Numbered from the stretch's first letter, positions 34,330-43,408 are shown. The stretch is 43,408 nt of DNA from JAKPNF01 sp031556275 (GCA_031556275.1 JAVBTG010000021.1:1-43408); one strand, 5' to 3'. Notes: a model not told the origin generated them from the sequence alone. Numbers and translations: made by a program.

Positions 34330-37281
34330 CTACGCAGCCCGCTTGCGGCGGGTGGCCAGCCATGCCAAAAGGGCCGCGCCGCCGCCCATGAGGAAAATCG
34401 AGGGTTCGGGGGCTTCCGTGAAAGAGAGCGTGTCGGACGAGGCGAGGGCCTGTTTTTCGGCGCGAACAACCGCCTCCCATTGCGCGGTGTTTTCGACGAC
34501 GATGTTGGCGGTGAAGGGGACGAGTATTTCCGTTTTCTTCGCCTCGCCCACGAGCGCGGGCAGCTCGGTGTCGATCAACGAGGGGTTGCGTTCCATTTTA
34601 AGCGCCTTGGCGTAGTTTAAAACGCCGTCCGCCCAAATGCCGTTGACGGGGTGAAGCTTTTCGTGGGGGACAAGCTTCCATGTTTTTTCGACGGGGTCGT
34701 AATATGCGGGGGCTTCTCCGGTTGTTTCAAACGCGAGCAGTTGAGGTATGTGTGCGCCGATGCTATCCGCCACCGGCCATATCTGCCCGCCGACAGACAC
34801 GAGTTTGACGGGGACGGCGCGCGTTTCAAATCGGATATGGAGATCCGTTTTGGGCTGGATGGCGAGCGGCGCAGGTGCTTCGGGCGCGCATGCGGCGAGC
34901 AAGCGCAAGATAGGCGATTCGCCTTTGAGTATTTCTCTTTTTGTGACGACCATGAAAATAGGATATTCCATGAACCGGCCGTCCTTTTTGAGATGTTGGC
35001 ATGCGTAGAGACGGGCTTGTTGCATTAGGGCGTTTTCGATGAGAAAGCCGCCTTCCAATGCGGGCACTCCGGGCGTTTTCTCATCAAGATTCGCCAGATG
35101 GGCCTTCCATTGGGAGAGCGGGAGCGTCTCGCCGTTTTTAAGCGGGGTGAGCTGGTAGTTCAGAAAGCTCACTTTCGCCGGAAAGTCAGGGCCTGTTTTT
35201 TGGATGAGGCGATCCACGATGCCGACCGCGGCCTTGGCATGGCAGCCGTCAAGGCCGCGGTCGACGATCAGGTGCAGCACGGGCGCGCGCGTCACGGGCT
35301 TGCAAGGGAGAGTTTTGTAAAAATGCTCCGAAGCAAGAACGGTTGAGATGGAATCGGACGCGATGGCGATTTGTCGGGCGTTTGATCCCTGTGAATCAGG
35401 CAACGTGGTGGATTTGCCGCTATGGATTTTTCCGCCCGCACAGATTGGGTGCAATAGGTCGATTTCCAGCGTGCGGTGGCCGTGGGCGGGAACAGGGAAG
35501 ACGGAAAGATGTAAGCTGCTGTCGCTTTTGTAATAGAGGATGGCGGGGTCTTTTTGAGTATGGGCGCGGATCATTTGGTAGACCCATAGCGCCGACTTTT
35601 TCTCGAAAATCCGGCCGGGAACGGGATTGCCGTCGATGTGTAGACGTATGCCTGAAATCAAGACGGCTTCCGGCAAATTCCATATGTCGACGAATTCGCC
35701 GTCGGTGCCGGTGGGGTTTTTGATGGTAAGGGTGTAGGTGGATTTTACCATGCCGTCTTCCTGAATTTGCTTGCAGGAGGCTTGAGCGGTGATGTTTGGG
35801 TTGGAAAAGGGGTTGCCGCGTATTTTATGCGTGCGCCGCACGTCGCTTCGTCCCCAGACATTTCCCCAAATTTCGCTCGGGCTGCCTTCCAGCCATTGGC
35901 GGTCAATTTTTCCCGTAAAGGCGGTATACACCTCCATCATGCGCTCGTCGGTGAAGACGAGGCCGTCGAACATGATTTTTCCGCGAAGCGGCGAGATGAT
36001 CGGCATGTATTTGCCGCTTTTGTAATCCGCCAGCCAGCGCAGTGCGTGCTCGACGCTTTGGGGGGAGGCGCTGAAACGCATCGGCTTGTCCGTGTCGGGC
36101 GCGCAGACGTAGCTGAGGGCAGAGCGCAAGGCGTGGCGGTAGTAGTAAGACTGCCCTACCACCCATGCGGGCATGACGGCGAACCCCGCCAGCGCGAGGA
36201 TGACCAGCAGCGCGCGCGGGTAGGCCGCGCCGTTTGCGCGGCAGGCGAGGTAGCCTTCCTTGAGCTTAAGCAGGTGTAGAATGAAAAGGACGGTCGGTGT
36301 GAGGATGAGAAAGCCCGCTCCCGCAACAAGGATGGCCGGAATGCTGAAAGGCAGGAAGGGGAGGAAGACGAAGAAGAAATAAAAGGTGAAGGAAAAGCAG
36401 ACGCAGCGGGCGAACCAGACGGGCAATGCCCATTTTCCATGGGCGGGGAGGATCAGCGCCAGCGTGTTGATGACCACCAGCGCGTAGACCCATGGGGTTT
36501 GGAAATCGACCGGGAAGGGGATCTTGATATTGAGCGCCATACCTCCGAGCGGAAGCACGAGCGCGACGACGAATGTCAGCATCCACGGAGGCACGAAACG
36601 GTTGTTTTTGAAAAACAAAAACAGCAATATCATCAGCCGTAACAGGCACACGCCCATGGCCAATGTGACGACGATCACTCCGAGAAGGATGAGCCATAGG
36701 GTGAATTGCTCGTTGATAATCCTGAAAGAGTCATAATTGGTTGTCCATTTTGCCGCCCACACGGCCATATGGCCGAAAAAATAAATAGCCAGCGGAATCC
36801 CGATAACCCCGCCCGCGCACAGGGCGGATTCTGTGCCCTTGCCATGCTTAATCGGGCGGCAGGCAAAGCACAGCGCGGCGTAAAAAAGTGCCGGCACGCA
36901 TCCTGTCAGCTGCGCGAACATGATGGGGCCTTCGGCCAGAATCCAGCGATCGACGGACGCGGGGAGGATGACATTGATGTGCGCGACGGCGAACCACAGG
37001 TATGCTGTTTGCAAAACGAAGGCCGTTGCCGCGGTGGCGTAGCCGACGGGTTTTTTTCGCAAAAATAGGATAAGGCTCCAGACGACGGCGACGGACAGGA
37101 TGGAGAGGTTGGCCAAGCCCCATTGCAGGGCGCAGGTTTTCTGCGCCTCGTTGGCCTCGCCTTGGACAAGCCCCCAGTCGCTGAGGTTGCTTAGCAGCAG
37201 TAGCGCCATCGGCAGCGCCCAGACGAGCGCGAGCATCCACGGTTTGAAAACGAAATCAGGCAGCGGGCGATGGTTTTGCAT
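34330..37281 (-). CDS. Polytopic VIT-like protein with PEP-CTERM tail, paired with an exosortase
   Basis: A 983-residue protein in three parts. Residues about 15-375 hold roughly ten membrane segments. Residues about 495-612 resemble a vault/inter-alpha-trypsin (VIT) domain (STYTLTIKNPTGTDGEFVDIW, ALWVYQMIRAHTQKDPAILYY, PVPAHGHRTLEIDLLHP). A von Willebrand A-like region follows (about 666-790) with a degenerate metal motif, LIVDRGLDG. The end is an exosortase signal: EAPEPS (956-961), a hydrophobic stretch and RRKRAA. Its ATG lies 26 bases inside the exosortase gene, so the two are coupled. From memory, XrtN with its VIT-domain partner, and XrtK with MSEP-CTERM proteins, are similar one-to-one pairs known mainly in Bacteroidota. 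The biological role is unknown. Confidence 0.82.
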   Translation of the reverse strand: MQNHRPLPDFVFKPWMLALVWALPMALLLLSNLSDWGLVQGEANEAQKTCALQWGLANLSILSVAVVWSLILFLRKKPVGYATAATAFVLQTAYLWFAVAHINVILPASVDRWILAEGPIMFAQLTGCVPALFYAALCFACRPIKHGKGTESALCAGGVIGIPLAIYFFGHMAVWAAKWTTNYDSFRIINEQFTLWLILLGVIVVTLAMGVCLLRLMILLFLFFKNNRFVPPWMLTFVVALVLPLGGMALNIKIPFPVDFQTPWVYALVVINTLALILPAHGKWALPVWFARCVCFSFTFYFFFVFLPFLPFSIPAILVAGAGFLILTPTVLFILHLLKLKEGYLACRANGAAYPRALLVILALAGFAVMPAWVVGQSYYYRHALRSALSYVCAPDTDKPMRFSASPQSVEHALRWLADYKSGKYMPIISPLRGKIMFDGLVFTDERMMEVYTAFTGKIDRQWLEGSPSEIWGNVWGRSDVRRTHKIRGNPFSNPNITAQASCKQIQEDGMVKSTYTLTIKNPTGTDGEFVDIWNLPEAVLISGIRLHIDGNPVPGRIFEKKSALWVYQMIRAHTQKDPAILYYKSDSSLHLSVFPVPAHGHRTLEIDLLHPICAGGKIHSGKSTTLPDSQGSNARQIAIASDSISTVLASEHFYKTLPCKPVTRAPVLHLIVDRGLDGCHAKAAVGIVDRLIQKTGPDFPAKVSFLNYQLTPLKNGETLPLSQWKAHLANLDEKTPGVPALEGGFLIENALMQQARLYACQHLKKDGRFMEYPIFMVVTKREILKGESPILRLLAACAPEAPAPLAIQPKTDLHIRFETRAVPVKLVSVGGQIWPVADSIGAHIPQLLAFETTGEAPAYYDPVEKTWKLVPHEKLHPVNGIWADGVLNYAKALKMERNPSLIDTELPALVGEAKKTEILVPFTANIVVENTAQWEAVVRAEKQALASSDTLSFTEAPEPSIFLMGGGAALLAWLATRRKRAA

Positions 37282-37828
37282 GGCGGGCGAATTGAAGGAG
37301 GAAGACGACGGCTGTCAGGAAAAACAAAAACACGAGCACGCCCGCCGCCTCGTGGGCCAGCGCGTCGTAGCGGCCGTCGAAGCGTGGGTGGCTGAAGGCG
37401 TGGGCCAATACTCCCGCGCCGAGGCGGCAGGCGTTGGCGAAGACGGCGAGCGGGTAGGCCAGCAGTGGCAGCCAGAGCCAGCCGAACGGGGTTTTGCCGA
37501 GCCATGCGGGGAAGTAGTCGTTGCGGCGCAGGTGCAGCCAGTTGAGCATGCACCATAGGATGCAGAAAAAACCGAACCCGCTGCACGCGGTCGTGACGCA
37601 CACGGAGATGCCCTGATATTCAAACAATAATCCCTGCGGGATTTCTTGGAGGGGCGTGCCCAGCATCAGCGAGGCCAGCCGCGCGGCGGGGGCCACGAAA
37701 ACGTAGCGGATAAAATCGTCTGTCGGCAACGCGTCGACCGCCCCGTATAGCCATAGAGGCAATGTCGCCCAAAAAAGCTGCCGAAGGGGGCTTGCCCCCG
37801 TGCAAGATGGATTTGTCTGTGCGCGCAT
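37256..37828 (-). CDS. Compact exosortase (XrtK/XrtN-like) dedicated to the adjacent VIT-like protein
   Basis: A 190-residue membrane protein with the exosortase triad: Cys82 in TTACSGFGF, Arg135 in NACRLG, and His159 in ALAHEAAGVLVF. It is much shorter than the 277-residue exosortase at 13051, having only about five membrane segments, like the minimal exosortases that serve a single partner. The open frame extends to a TTG at 37903, but the ATG at 37828 gives a better N terminus; no Shine-Dalgarno site decides. It is upstream of, and overlaps by 26 bases, the gene for the VIT-like substrate, which strongly suggests enzyme and target. Confidence 0.88.
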   Translation of the reverse strand: MRAQTNPSCTGASPLRQLFWATLPLWLYGAVDALPTDDFIRYVFVAPAARLASLMLGTPLQEIPQGLLFEYQGISVCVTTACSGFGFFCILWCMLNWLHLRRNDYFPAWLGKTPFGWLWLPLLAYPLAVFANACRLGAGVLAHAFSHPRFDGRYDALAHEAAGVLVFLFFLTAVVFLLQFARHAKPSPAA

Positions 37829-37879
37829 GATTGTCCAAACACTGAAGCGGGGCGGCCCCACTATGCGCACGTGCTTGCA

Positions 37880-37906
37880 GGGTTGCAATAAATAAAATGG
37901 CAACCC
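37880..37906. promoter_or_regulatory. Inverted repeat upstream of the compact exosortase
   Basis: GGGTTGC (37880-37886) and GCAACCC (37900-37906) flank a 13-base AT-rich spacer. It lies 52 bases before the chosen exosortase start and 23 bases past that of no other gene, without a T-run, so an operator or leader hairpin is more likely than a terminator. Confidence 0.4.
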
Positions 37907-37928
37907 GCGTTTCCCTCACGCCATCGCG

Positions 37929-39047
37929 TCAATTCGACTGGACGCGATGGCCGCCTTTGCCGGGGGTGTAGACTAGGCGCAGGCCGGCGTTGGGACCGTC
38001 GGGGATGATCTCGTAGGAAAAATCTTTCGCGGCATTGCCTTCCAAGCGCAGGCGGTCTCCCCCCGCGATGCGGTTGGCTTGGACGATTTGGAAGGAAAGG
38101 TTGCCAGAGGGTTTGTAGTCTTTTAGGTAATTCACGGCGATGGTGGTGCCGTCTTCGAGGCGGACGGTTGAGTTGTTCGTTTTGTCCTTCCACACCAGAC
38201 GGTCAAAGCGGTTGCGCCCCGCGATGTCGATGGAGAGGATACCGTTGGGCTGCTGGATGTAGGTTTGCGGGATGTCGCTGACAAGCGTTGTCTCGCCCAC
38301 GACGCCTTCGCCCCCCGGACTCAGGCGGCCGCCCGCGTTGGTGATGCCTTCCGACAGGTGTTTGGCGTTGAGCACTCCCCCCGTCCAATTGAAAGTGCCC
38401 TTGCCGACGCCTTTGCGCACGCCGACGCGTTCGGGGTTGGGGATATCGCACAGCAGGTTGATCGTGCCGCCCGAAAAATTGTAGACGCCCACGGCGTTGG
38501 GCGAGCAGGTGAGCGGGAAGGGGCCTGTGATGTTGAGGGCGGTGTTCACGAGCGTGAGGGTGCCGCCCGACTGCTCGAAGGTGCAGGTGGGGTCTTCCAT
38601 CGGGCCGCAACCGGCCAAGTAAAAGATGTTTTCCACCTCCATGGAACCCCCCGTCATGGAGTAGGTGCCGACCATGGGTTTCACCCCGCGCAGGCCAGTG
38701 GTGCCGTTGGTTTTGAGCGCGCCTCCCTCCTTGATGGCGGTGCGCACGCGGTTGCCGCGGTGCTGGTAGAAATTCACACTGATGGGGACGGCGATGGTTA
38801 TCGTCGTGTCGGGGCCGCCGATGCTGACATCGTCGCCCTCGCCGGGGCGGAGCTTGCGATCGACGCGGGGAGGGGTCGTGCCGTCCGCGAGCGTCTGCGT
38901 CCAAATGGGATCCGTTATGTTGCCGGATTTGAGAGCGGTAAAGCCGCGCTTGATCGGCGCGCTGCCCACCGGACGTGAGGGAGCGGGGGCCGCCCATAGC
39001 GCGCAACCGCAGGCAAACAGGGCAAGAAGAAGGATGTTTTTGCGCAT
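37929..39047 (-). CDS. Secreted beta-helix-type protein
   Basis: A 372-residue protein with a signal peptide (MRKNILLLALFACGCALWAAP). The body has repeated turns such as YSMTGGSMEVENIFYLAG, FEQSGGTLTLVNTALNI, YNFSGGTINLL and FNWTGGVLNA, each an aromatic residue followed by xGG and short strands, the pattern of autotransporter-associated beta-helix repeats. It lacks a PEP-CTERM tail, so it is probably secreted or non-covalently held. The last 120 residues form a beta-rich cap (GILSIDIAGRNRFDRLVW). Function unknown; surface or polysaccharide binding is plausible beside the levanase gene. It ends 100 bases before the exosortase start and is read in the same direction. Confidence 0.75.
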   Translation of the reverse strand: MRKNILLLALFACGCALWAAPAPSRPVGSAPIKRGFTALKSGNITDPIWTQTLADGTTPPRVDRKLRPGEGDDVSIGGPDTTITIAVPISVNFYQHRGNRVRTAIKEGGALKTNGTTGLRGVKPMVGTYSMTGGSMEVENIFYLAGCGPMEDPTCTFEQSGGTLTLVNTALNITGPFPLTCSPNAVGVYNFSGGTINLLCDIPNPERVGVRKGVGKGTFNWTGGVLNAKHLSEGITNAGGRLSPGGEGVVGETTLVSDIPQTYIQQPNGILSIDIAGRNRFDRLVWKDKTNNSTVRLEDGTTIAVNYLKDYKPSGNLSFQIVQANRIAGGDRLRLEGNAAKDFSYEIIPDGPNAGLRLVYTPGKGGHRVQSN

Positions 39048-39157
39048 GGGGTCAGGGGGGTGTTCTTGTTATATCATTGTTCTATAAATAGAAACGGCCT
39101 GTTTCGCAAAGCCAAATTTTTGGAGAGGAAAAATGGTTTGCCCAAATGGGGCACAAA

Positions 39158-39182
39158 AAACCCACCGAGGTTCGGCGGGTTT
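39158..39182 (-). terminator. Rho-independent terminator after the GH32 gene
   Basis: Arms AAACCCRCCGA (39158-39168 with 39172-39182). The one mismatch on the plus strand becomes a G-U pair on minus-strand RNA, and T6 follows on that side, so it is built for the GH32 transcript. Confidence 0.82.
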
Positions 39183-39200
39183 TTGAAGGGGGGATGGCGG

Positions 39201-41489
39201 CTATTTTTTCCAGATCGACTGCACCGGGTAAACGACGAGCGATTTTATTTGGACGTCGCCTTCTTTGGCGAGCGCCAGGTTGGTGGTGCCGATGGCGTCG
39301 ACGGGTTTGTTGCGCAGGCTCACGCGCAGGCCTTTGTCGAGATAGCAATCCACCAGCGCGCTGTCGACCAGCATGCGCAATTCGCCCCGCGTCGAGGGGG
39401 TGAAGGGCTGGCCGTCTTTGTTGACTTGGAATTCGCCGCGCGTGTCGGGGCCGGTTCCGTCGCTTGTCAGCGCGAGTTTGGCCCCCGGCTTTTGGGCGTA
39501 TTCGATCACGATGTCGAGCAACTTCGTTCCCGGGCCATTGAGCGATTCGAGGGCGGCTTTGGTCTGCTCGAAGGTCGGGTTTTTCAAGTCGACGATCGGC
39601 TTTTCGCGCAGGGTTTCCAGTTCCTTGACGGGGTAGGCGATCATGCGCAGGCCGTCGGGGGTGCGGCGCAGCGAAAGTTCGAGCGGCACCGTCAGGCCTT
39701 GGCTGAATTTCAGATCGGGCCAGCGCTTGTTCATGGCGGGCCAGTTTTGCCCCGTCCAGCCGATCATGACTTTGCGGTTGTCGGGGGCGTTGTCGAACAC
39801 GATCGCCGCGCGGCAGCGCTCGTCCACACCCGTGAAAGATTCTTTGTACATGGGGGTGAAGGTCTTCCCGTCGAAGTCGCCCACATGGTAGAAATTCATG
39901 ACGCCGAATATCACCCACTTGGTCTTGTCCGGCTCGCCCTCGATGGGCAGCTCGATCAGGTCGGGGCATTCGTACACCGTGCTGCGGTCGGGCATTGTGA
40001 AGTTGCTTTCGAGTTTCCAATTCTTGAGGTCGGCGGAGGAGTAAACGGCGAAGTTGATGCCCTCGCGGTTGCTGTGGCGCTCGAGGTTTTGACGACGGAA
40101 GGGCGGCTTGCCCTCCGGTTTGAGGTGGGTGGGGGCCTCGTCGTACACGACCATGACCCATTTTTGGGTCGGCTCGTGCCAGAAGACTTTCGGGTCGCGC
40201 CCCTTGTGTTTGACGACAGGGTTGTTGTCCACTTCCTTCCACGTCTTGCCGTTGTCGATGGAGTAGGCCAAGCATTCGCCGCGGCCCGTGGAGGTGAAGG
40301 CCAGAAAGTCCGCGCCGCGCCCCGAGGGATCGACGCCGGACGAGTTGTTTTTATCCACAAAGCCGGTGCCCGAGTACATCATGTCCTCCACGCCGTTTTG
40401 GAACAGGGCCATATCATGTTCCTGCCAGTGGACAAGATCCGTGGAGGTGGCGTGGCCCCAGTGCATGTTTTGCCAATAAATGCCGACGGGGTTATGCTGC
40501 CAGAACAGGTGCCACACGCCGTTGCGGTAGTACAGGCCGTTGACGTCGTTGTTCCAGCCGCGGCGCTGGGAAAAATGGAATTGGTTGCGGTAAGGCTCCT
40601 TGTAGTCCTCTTCGGCGGCGGCCCATGTGTCGGAGGTGTGGATTTTGCGCAGCATGCTTTCCTTCGCGGGGGAAATGTGCTCCGCCTTCAGGGTGAGTTT
40701 TTGGCCCTGCCAATGACGCAGCGGATAATGCGCCCACCAGGCGATATCCGCCTCGCTTTCGGGCAGGTACACGTTGAGTGTTTGGGCGGGCTCGCCGTCG
40801 ACGGAAATGGTGAGGCGCTCGAATGCGTTTTTGGCGATCTCCTCCTGCGGGTTGGCCACGGGGATCATGAGGTATTTTTTGTCGGCCTTCAGCGAAAAGG
40901 TGGCTTCCGCGGAGTTGGCGGCGGCGCTGTCTTCGTCCGACCAGCGAAAGTCGTCGGCGTTGATGTGGCCCCATCGGCCTGATGATTTGTCCACAATCTC
41001 AATGCGGGCCGTCTTGCCTTGATAGGGGCGCATGTCAACGGCTTCGCGGCGCATGGTCTCGCTGTCGTGGCCCGTCGCTTTTTTGACCGAATTGCCGTCG
41101 ACGAAAATCTCGACAAAAAGGTCCGACGGATTGCGGCCTGCGCCGATCAGGAATGTCAGGTACTTGTGCGTGACGGGGAATTCCTGCGAGACGAGCTTGC
41201 CCTGCGGCTTGTCGCCCTGCTTGCCGCCGGGGGTGTTGGCGCCCTTGGGGTTGTTTTCAAAGGTGCCTATCCAGAATTTGCCCTGCGGCTTGGCGGGCTC
41301 GCGCTTGCGGGCGAGGGAGTTGTCGCCCTGGGTTGGCTGGTTTTTAAAGGCGTCGCCGGAGGCCGTCCAGTTGGTCAGATCCCCCGTCTCAAAGTCGCTG
41401 TTGGGGAACACGGGAGTGGAGGCGCACAGGGCGGCGGCGCCCAAAATGGCCGAAAATACCCCGAAAATGCCGGTTTTTTGGATGTTCAT
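39201..41489 (-). CDS. Exported GH32 glycoside hydrolase (levanase/fructanase type)
   Basis: A 762-residue protein with a signal peptide (MNIQKTGIFGVFSAILGAAALCAS). Residues about 27-185 form a jelly-roll carbohydrate-binding-type domain (FPNSDFETGDLTNWT ... HINADDFRWSD), common ahead of levanases. The GH32 five-blade propeller follows with all three acidic residues: WNNDVNG (312-318; nucleophile Asp315, with Val for the usual Pro), GRDP (430-433, transition-state stabiliser) and YECPDL (506-511; acid/base Glu507). A GH32C-like beta-sandwich ends the protein. It should cleave beta-fructans (levan, inulin) or sucrose outside the cytoplasm. No fructose transporter or kinase is nearby. The frame extends 19 codons upstream of the chosen ATG, which the signal peptide supports. 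Confidence 0.92.
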   Translation of the reverse strand: MNIQKTGIFGVFSAILGAAALCASTPVFPNSDFETGDLTNWTASGDAFKNQPTQGDNSLARKREPAKPQGKFWIGTFENNPKGANTPGGKQGDKPQGKLVSQEFPVTHKYLTFLIGAGRNPSDLFVEIFVDGNSVKKATGHDSETMRREAVDMRPYQGKTARIEIVDKSSGRWGHINADDFRWSDEDSAAANSAEATFSLKADKKYLMIPVANPQEEIAKNAFERLTISVDGEPAQTLNVYLPESEADIAWWAHYPLRHWQGQKLTLKAEHISPAKESMLRKIHTSDTWAAAEEDYKEPYRNQFHFSQRRGWNNDVNGLYYRNGVWHLFWQHNPVGIYWQNMHWGHATSTDLVHWQEHDMALFQNGVEDMMYSGTGFVDKNNSSGVDPSGRGADFLAFTSTGRGECLAYSIDNGKTWKEVDNNPVVKHKGRDPKVFWHEPTQKWVMVVYDEAPTHLKPEGKPPFRRQNLERHSNREGINFAVYSSADLKNWKLESNFTMPDRSTVYECPDLIELPIEGEPDKTKWVIFGVMNFYHVGDFDGKTFTPMYKESFTGVDERCRAAIVFDNAPDNRKVMIGWTGQNWPAMNKRWPDLKFSQGLTVPLELSLRRTPDGLRMIAYPVKELETLREKPIVDLKNPTFEQTKAALESLNGPGTKLLDIVIEYAQKPGAKLALTSDGTGPDTRGEFQVNKDGQPFTPSTRGELRMLVDSALVDCYLDKGLRVSLRNKPVDAIGTTNLALAKEGDVQIKSLVVYPVQSIWKK

Positions 41490-41625
41490 AGATGCGCGTA
41501 TCATGCAAAAACGTGAATTCTCTGGCGAACAAAAAACGGAAAACACGGTTAAATCCCAGAGATAAAATTTTTTTTACGCTATTGCCAAACTGCGCGGGAA
41601 GCCTTGTCTTAATATGATACCTCTT

Positions 41626-43408
41626 ATGAAGTCTTTTCTCGTTTCGCTTTCGATGCCGTTTTTGTTCTTGCAGCAAAAAATGGACGCGCTCGAACAGAAG
41701 AACCGCCGCCTCATGGTTGTCCTGCTGTGCGCGCTGCTGGGCCTGCTGACGTATTTCACGTACAGCAACAGCTTCACGGGCGGCATGGTGCTGGACAACG
41801 CGATCGTGCTGCAGATGGACCCGCGCCTGCAGGCCCCGATCGACCCGACCGTGAAGACCGACCCCGTCGCTCTTACGGAGGTCAGCATTTTTCGCAATCC
41901 CTTTGCGAAGGATTCCTCGCTCGACAAGTTGTATGCCGACAAGAACTGGGACGAACTCAGGCCCGTCGAACGGTTGTTCCGCAAAACGGCCGCGCCCTTT
42001 TTGACGGAGCCGTTCCGCCCGCAAATCGAACGCATGTTCACGGAGAATTATTGGTGGCCCAGTTTCCCGACCGATCTCTACCGCCCGCTCACCACTTTTT
42101 CATATTTCGTGAACTACACGATGATGGGGTCGAAGACGGACACCTTCAGTTACCACGCCGTCAACCTGACGCTGCATTGGATCAACGCGTGCCTGGCGCT
42201 GCTGATCTGCCGCGCGTTGTGGCCCAAGCGCTACGCCATTTCGTTTTTGGCGGCCGCGATCTTCGCGCTGCACCCCGTGGCGGTGGAGAGCGTGACCAAT
42301 ATCGTGGGGCGCGCCGACTTGCTCAGCACGCTGTCGATCTTCCTGGCCGGTTACATTTACATACGGCTGGCGAAACTCACCGACGGGCGGGCCGAAACCG
42401 ACAAACGCGAAAAAAAATCCGCCCGCAGGGTGGTGTGGGGGTTGGGGATCTTTGCGTTTGTCTTCGTCTCCATCCTCGGCGTGCTGACGAAGGAGAGCGC
42501 GGCGATGCTGCTGGGCTTCATCGTGCTGTACGACTTTTTCTTCCGTTTTTTCAAATTGCCGACGCCCGCGCAGACGCGGTTCAAGCCCAGGCGGTTTGTG
42601 CCCGTCGCGTTCGCGGAGTCGGCGCTGGTGTTTTGCGCGATCTGCCTGGTGCGCTGGTACGTGGTCTACGAGCCGGGGAAAGCGTACCTGGCGGGGATCG
42701 CTCCCGCGCTGATGCTCTTGGCGGGGATATTTGTCGCGGTGCTGTGGCTCAATCTCGAGGGGAATGGCAAGCAATTCAAGGCTGTGACGGAAACGTTCCA
42801 AGATGCCTTTTCACGCTTTTTCCTGCGCGGATGGATATGGATAGCTCCGGCGGTGTTCGTCGTGTTTTACGCCAAGAAATTTATTTTGGAGGCATCGCCG
42901 TTTTACGGGCAGATATTCATCGACAACCCGATTGTCGGGGCGGGAAATTTTGAGGGATTGATGTCCGCCGTCAAGGTGCTTGGGCTGTATCTCGGATTGC
43001 TCGTCTATCCGGCGGATCTTTCCTGCGACTACTCGTTCAACCAGATTCCCGTATTCTGGGACCACACGGCTCATTTTTGGGACAACGCCCAGGCATGGCT
43101 GGCGCTGGTCGTCGTGGTGGCGCTGCTGGTCGCGGCGCTGCGCTTTGTGAAAAAAGCGCCCGTCTTCGGCTTCGGCGTGTGTTTGTTCTTTGTCATGATC
43201 CTGACGACCTCGAACGTGCTTTTCAACATCGGCTCGATCATGGCCGAGCGTTTCTTGTACCTGCCGTTGCTGGGGTTTGCCATCGTCGCGGCGATCATGA
43301 TTCGCGCCGTTTCGATCGCGCTGGGCCGAAAGATCGGAGAGACGCCTCCCGAGCGCGCGGCCTGCATCGTGTTGCTGCCTTCTTTCGTGCTGGCGTTGCT
43401 GGGGGTGC
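41626..43408 (+). CDS. TMTC-like polytopic glycosyltransferase (3' end outside window)
   Basis: About 594 codons are seen, open to the last base. The membrane part matches the TMTC/DUF1736 group: FYRPLTTFSYFVNY-like YRPLTTFSYFVNYTMM, HAVNLTLHWINACLA, ALHPVAVESVTNIVGRADLLSTL (the loop holding the conserved acidic Asp), LTKESAAMLLGFIVLYDFFF, LSCDYSFNQIP and GSIMAERFLYLPLLGFAIV. In eukaryotes these enzymes O-mannosylate cadherins from a lipid-linked sugar; bacterial members usually carry C-terminal TPRs, which would lie outside the window. Start could also be the ATG at 41614. It is divergent from the GH32 gene. Its likely substrates are exported proteins, which are abundant here. Confidence 0.82.
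   Translation, partial: MKSFLVSLSMPFLFLQQKMDALEQKNRRLMVVLLCALLGLLTYFTYSNSFTGGMVLDNAIVLQMDPRLQAPIDPTVKTDPVALTEVSIFRNPFAKDSSLDKLYADKNWDELRPVERLFRKTAAPFLTEPFRPQIERMFTENYWWPSFPTDLYRPLTTFSYFVNYTMMGSKTDTFSYHAVNLTLHWINACLALLICRALWPKRYAISFLAAAIFALHPVAVESVTNIVGRADLLSTLSIFLAGYIYIRLAKLTDGRAETDKREKKSARRVVWGLGIFAFVFVSILGVLTKESAAMLLGFIVLYDFFFRFFKLPTPAQTRFKPRRFVPVAFAESALVFCAICLVRWYVVYEPGKAYLAGIAPALMLLAGIFVAVLWLNLEGNGKQFKAVTETFQDAFSRFFLRGWIWIAPAVFVVFYAKKFILEASPFYGQIFIDNPIVGAGNFEGLMSAVKVLGLYLGLLVYPADLSCDYSFNQIPVFWDHTAHFWDNAQAWLALVVVVALLVAALRFVKKAPVFGFGVCLFFVMILTTSNVLFNIGSIMAERFLYLPLLGFAIVAAIMIRAVSIALGRKIGETPPERAACIVLLPSFVLALLGV

Overview
The window looks like a piece of a Verrucomicrobiota chromosome, probably class Opitutae. 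The grounds are a high-GC background, weak or absent Shine-Dalgarno sites, two exosortases with three proteins carrying PEP-CTERM-type sorting tails, large Ser/Thr/Asn-rich beta-helix adhesin-like proteins, and a TMTC-like glycosyltransferase. The phylum call is an inference from gene content only. The first gene (terC) and the last gene (TMTC-like) run off the window.

Region 1 (1-6.7 kb) is housekeeping. A leftward run holds a secreted protein of unknown function, thyA, folA, yjbQ and a TerC/Alx membrane protein. rpmB and a MidA/NDUFAF7-like methyltransferase are also leftward, and tsaD plus a small helix-hairpin-helix protein run rightward. The methyltransferase/tsaD divergent gap is almost entirely one large imperfect palindrome.

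Region 2 (6.7-15 kb) is a surface-protein locus. A repeat-rich PEP-CTERM protein faces a DUF4114-like protein with a PLPG-type tail. This is followed by an overlapping set of TPR protein, exosortase and an EpsI-like protein whose membrane half resembles an exosortase without its catalytic half.

Region 3 (15-23 kb) holds an AdiC-like antiporter, a GT4 glycosyltransferase broken by one in-frame TAG, a family IV esterase, and the chaperones dnaK, groES and groEL. A sigma-54-like promoter lies ahead of dnaK, and a 127-bp palindrome overlaps the groEL stop codon.

Region 4 (23-28.4 kb) shows rearrangement. An AT-rich DUF262/DUF1524 (GmrSD-like) defence-type gene sits between two near-identical terminators. 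The second terminator is joined to a decayed copy of the 3' end of scpB. The intact scpB, with a related terminator, lies about 2.5 kb further on, so the M23-PKD gene between them is bracketed by direct repeats.

Region 5 (28.4-34.3 kb) holds recN, a putative lipoprotein, a CrtI-like FAD oxidoreductase, a Gfo/Idh/MocA oxidoreductase and tRNA-Ala(GGC).

Region 6 (34.3-43.4 kb) holds a compact second exosortase overlapping a 983-residue polytopic protein with a VIT-like domain and its own PEP-CTERM tail. This looks like a dedicated enzyme/substrate pair. It is followed by a secreted beta-helix protein, an exported GH32 levanase-type hydrolase and the partial TMTC-like gene.
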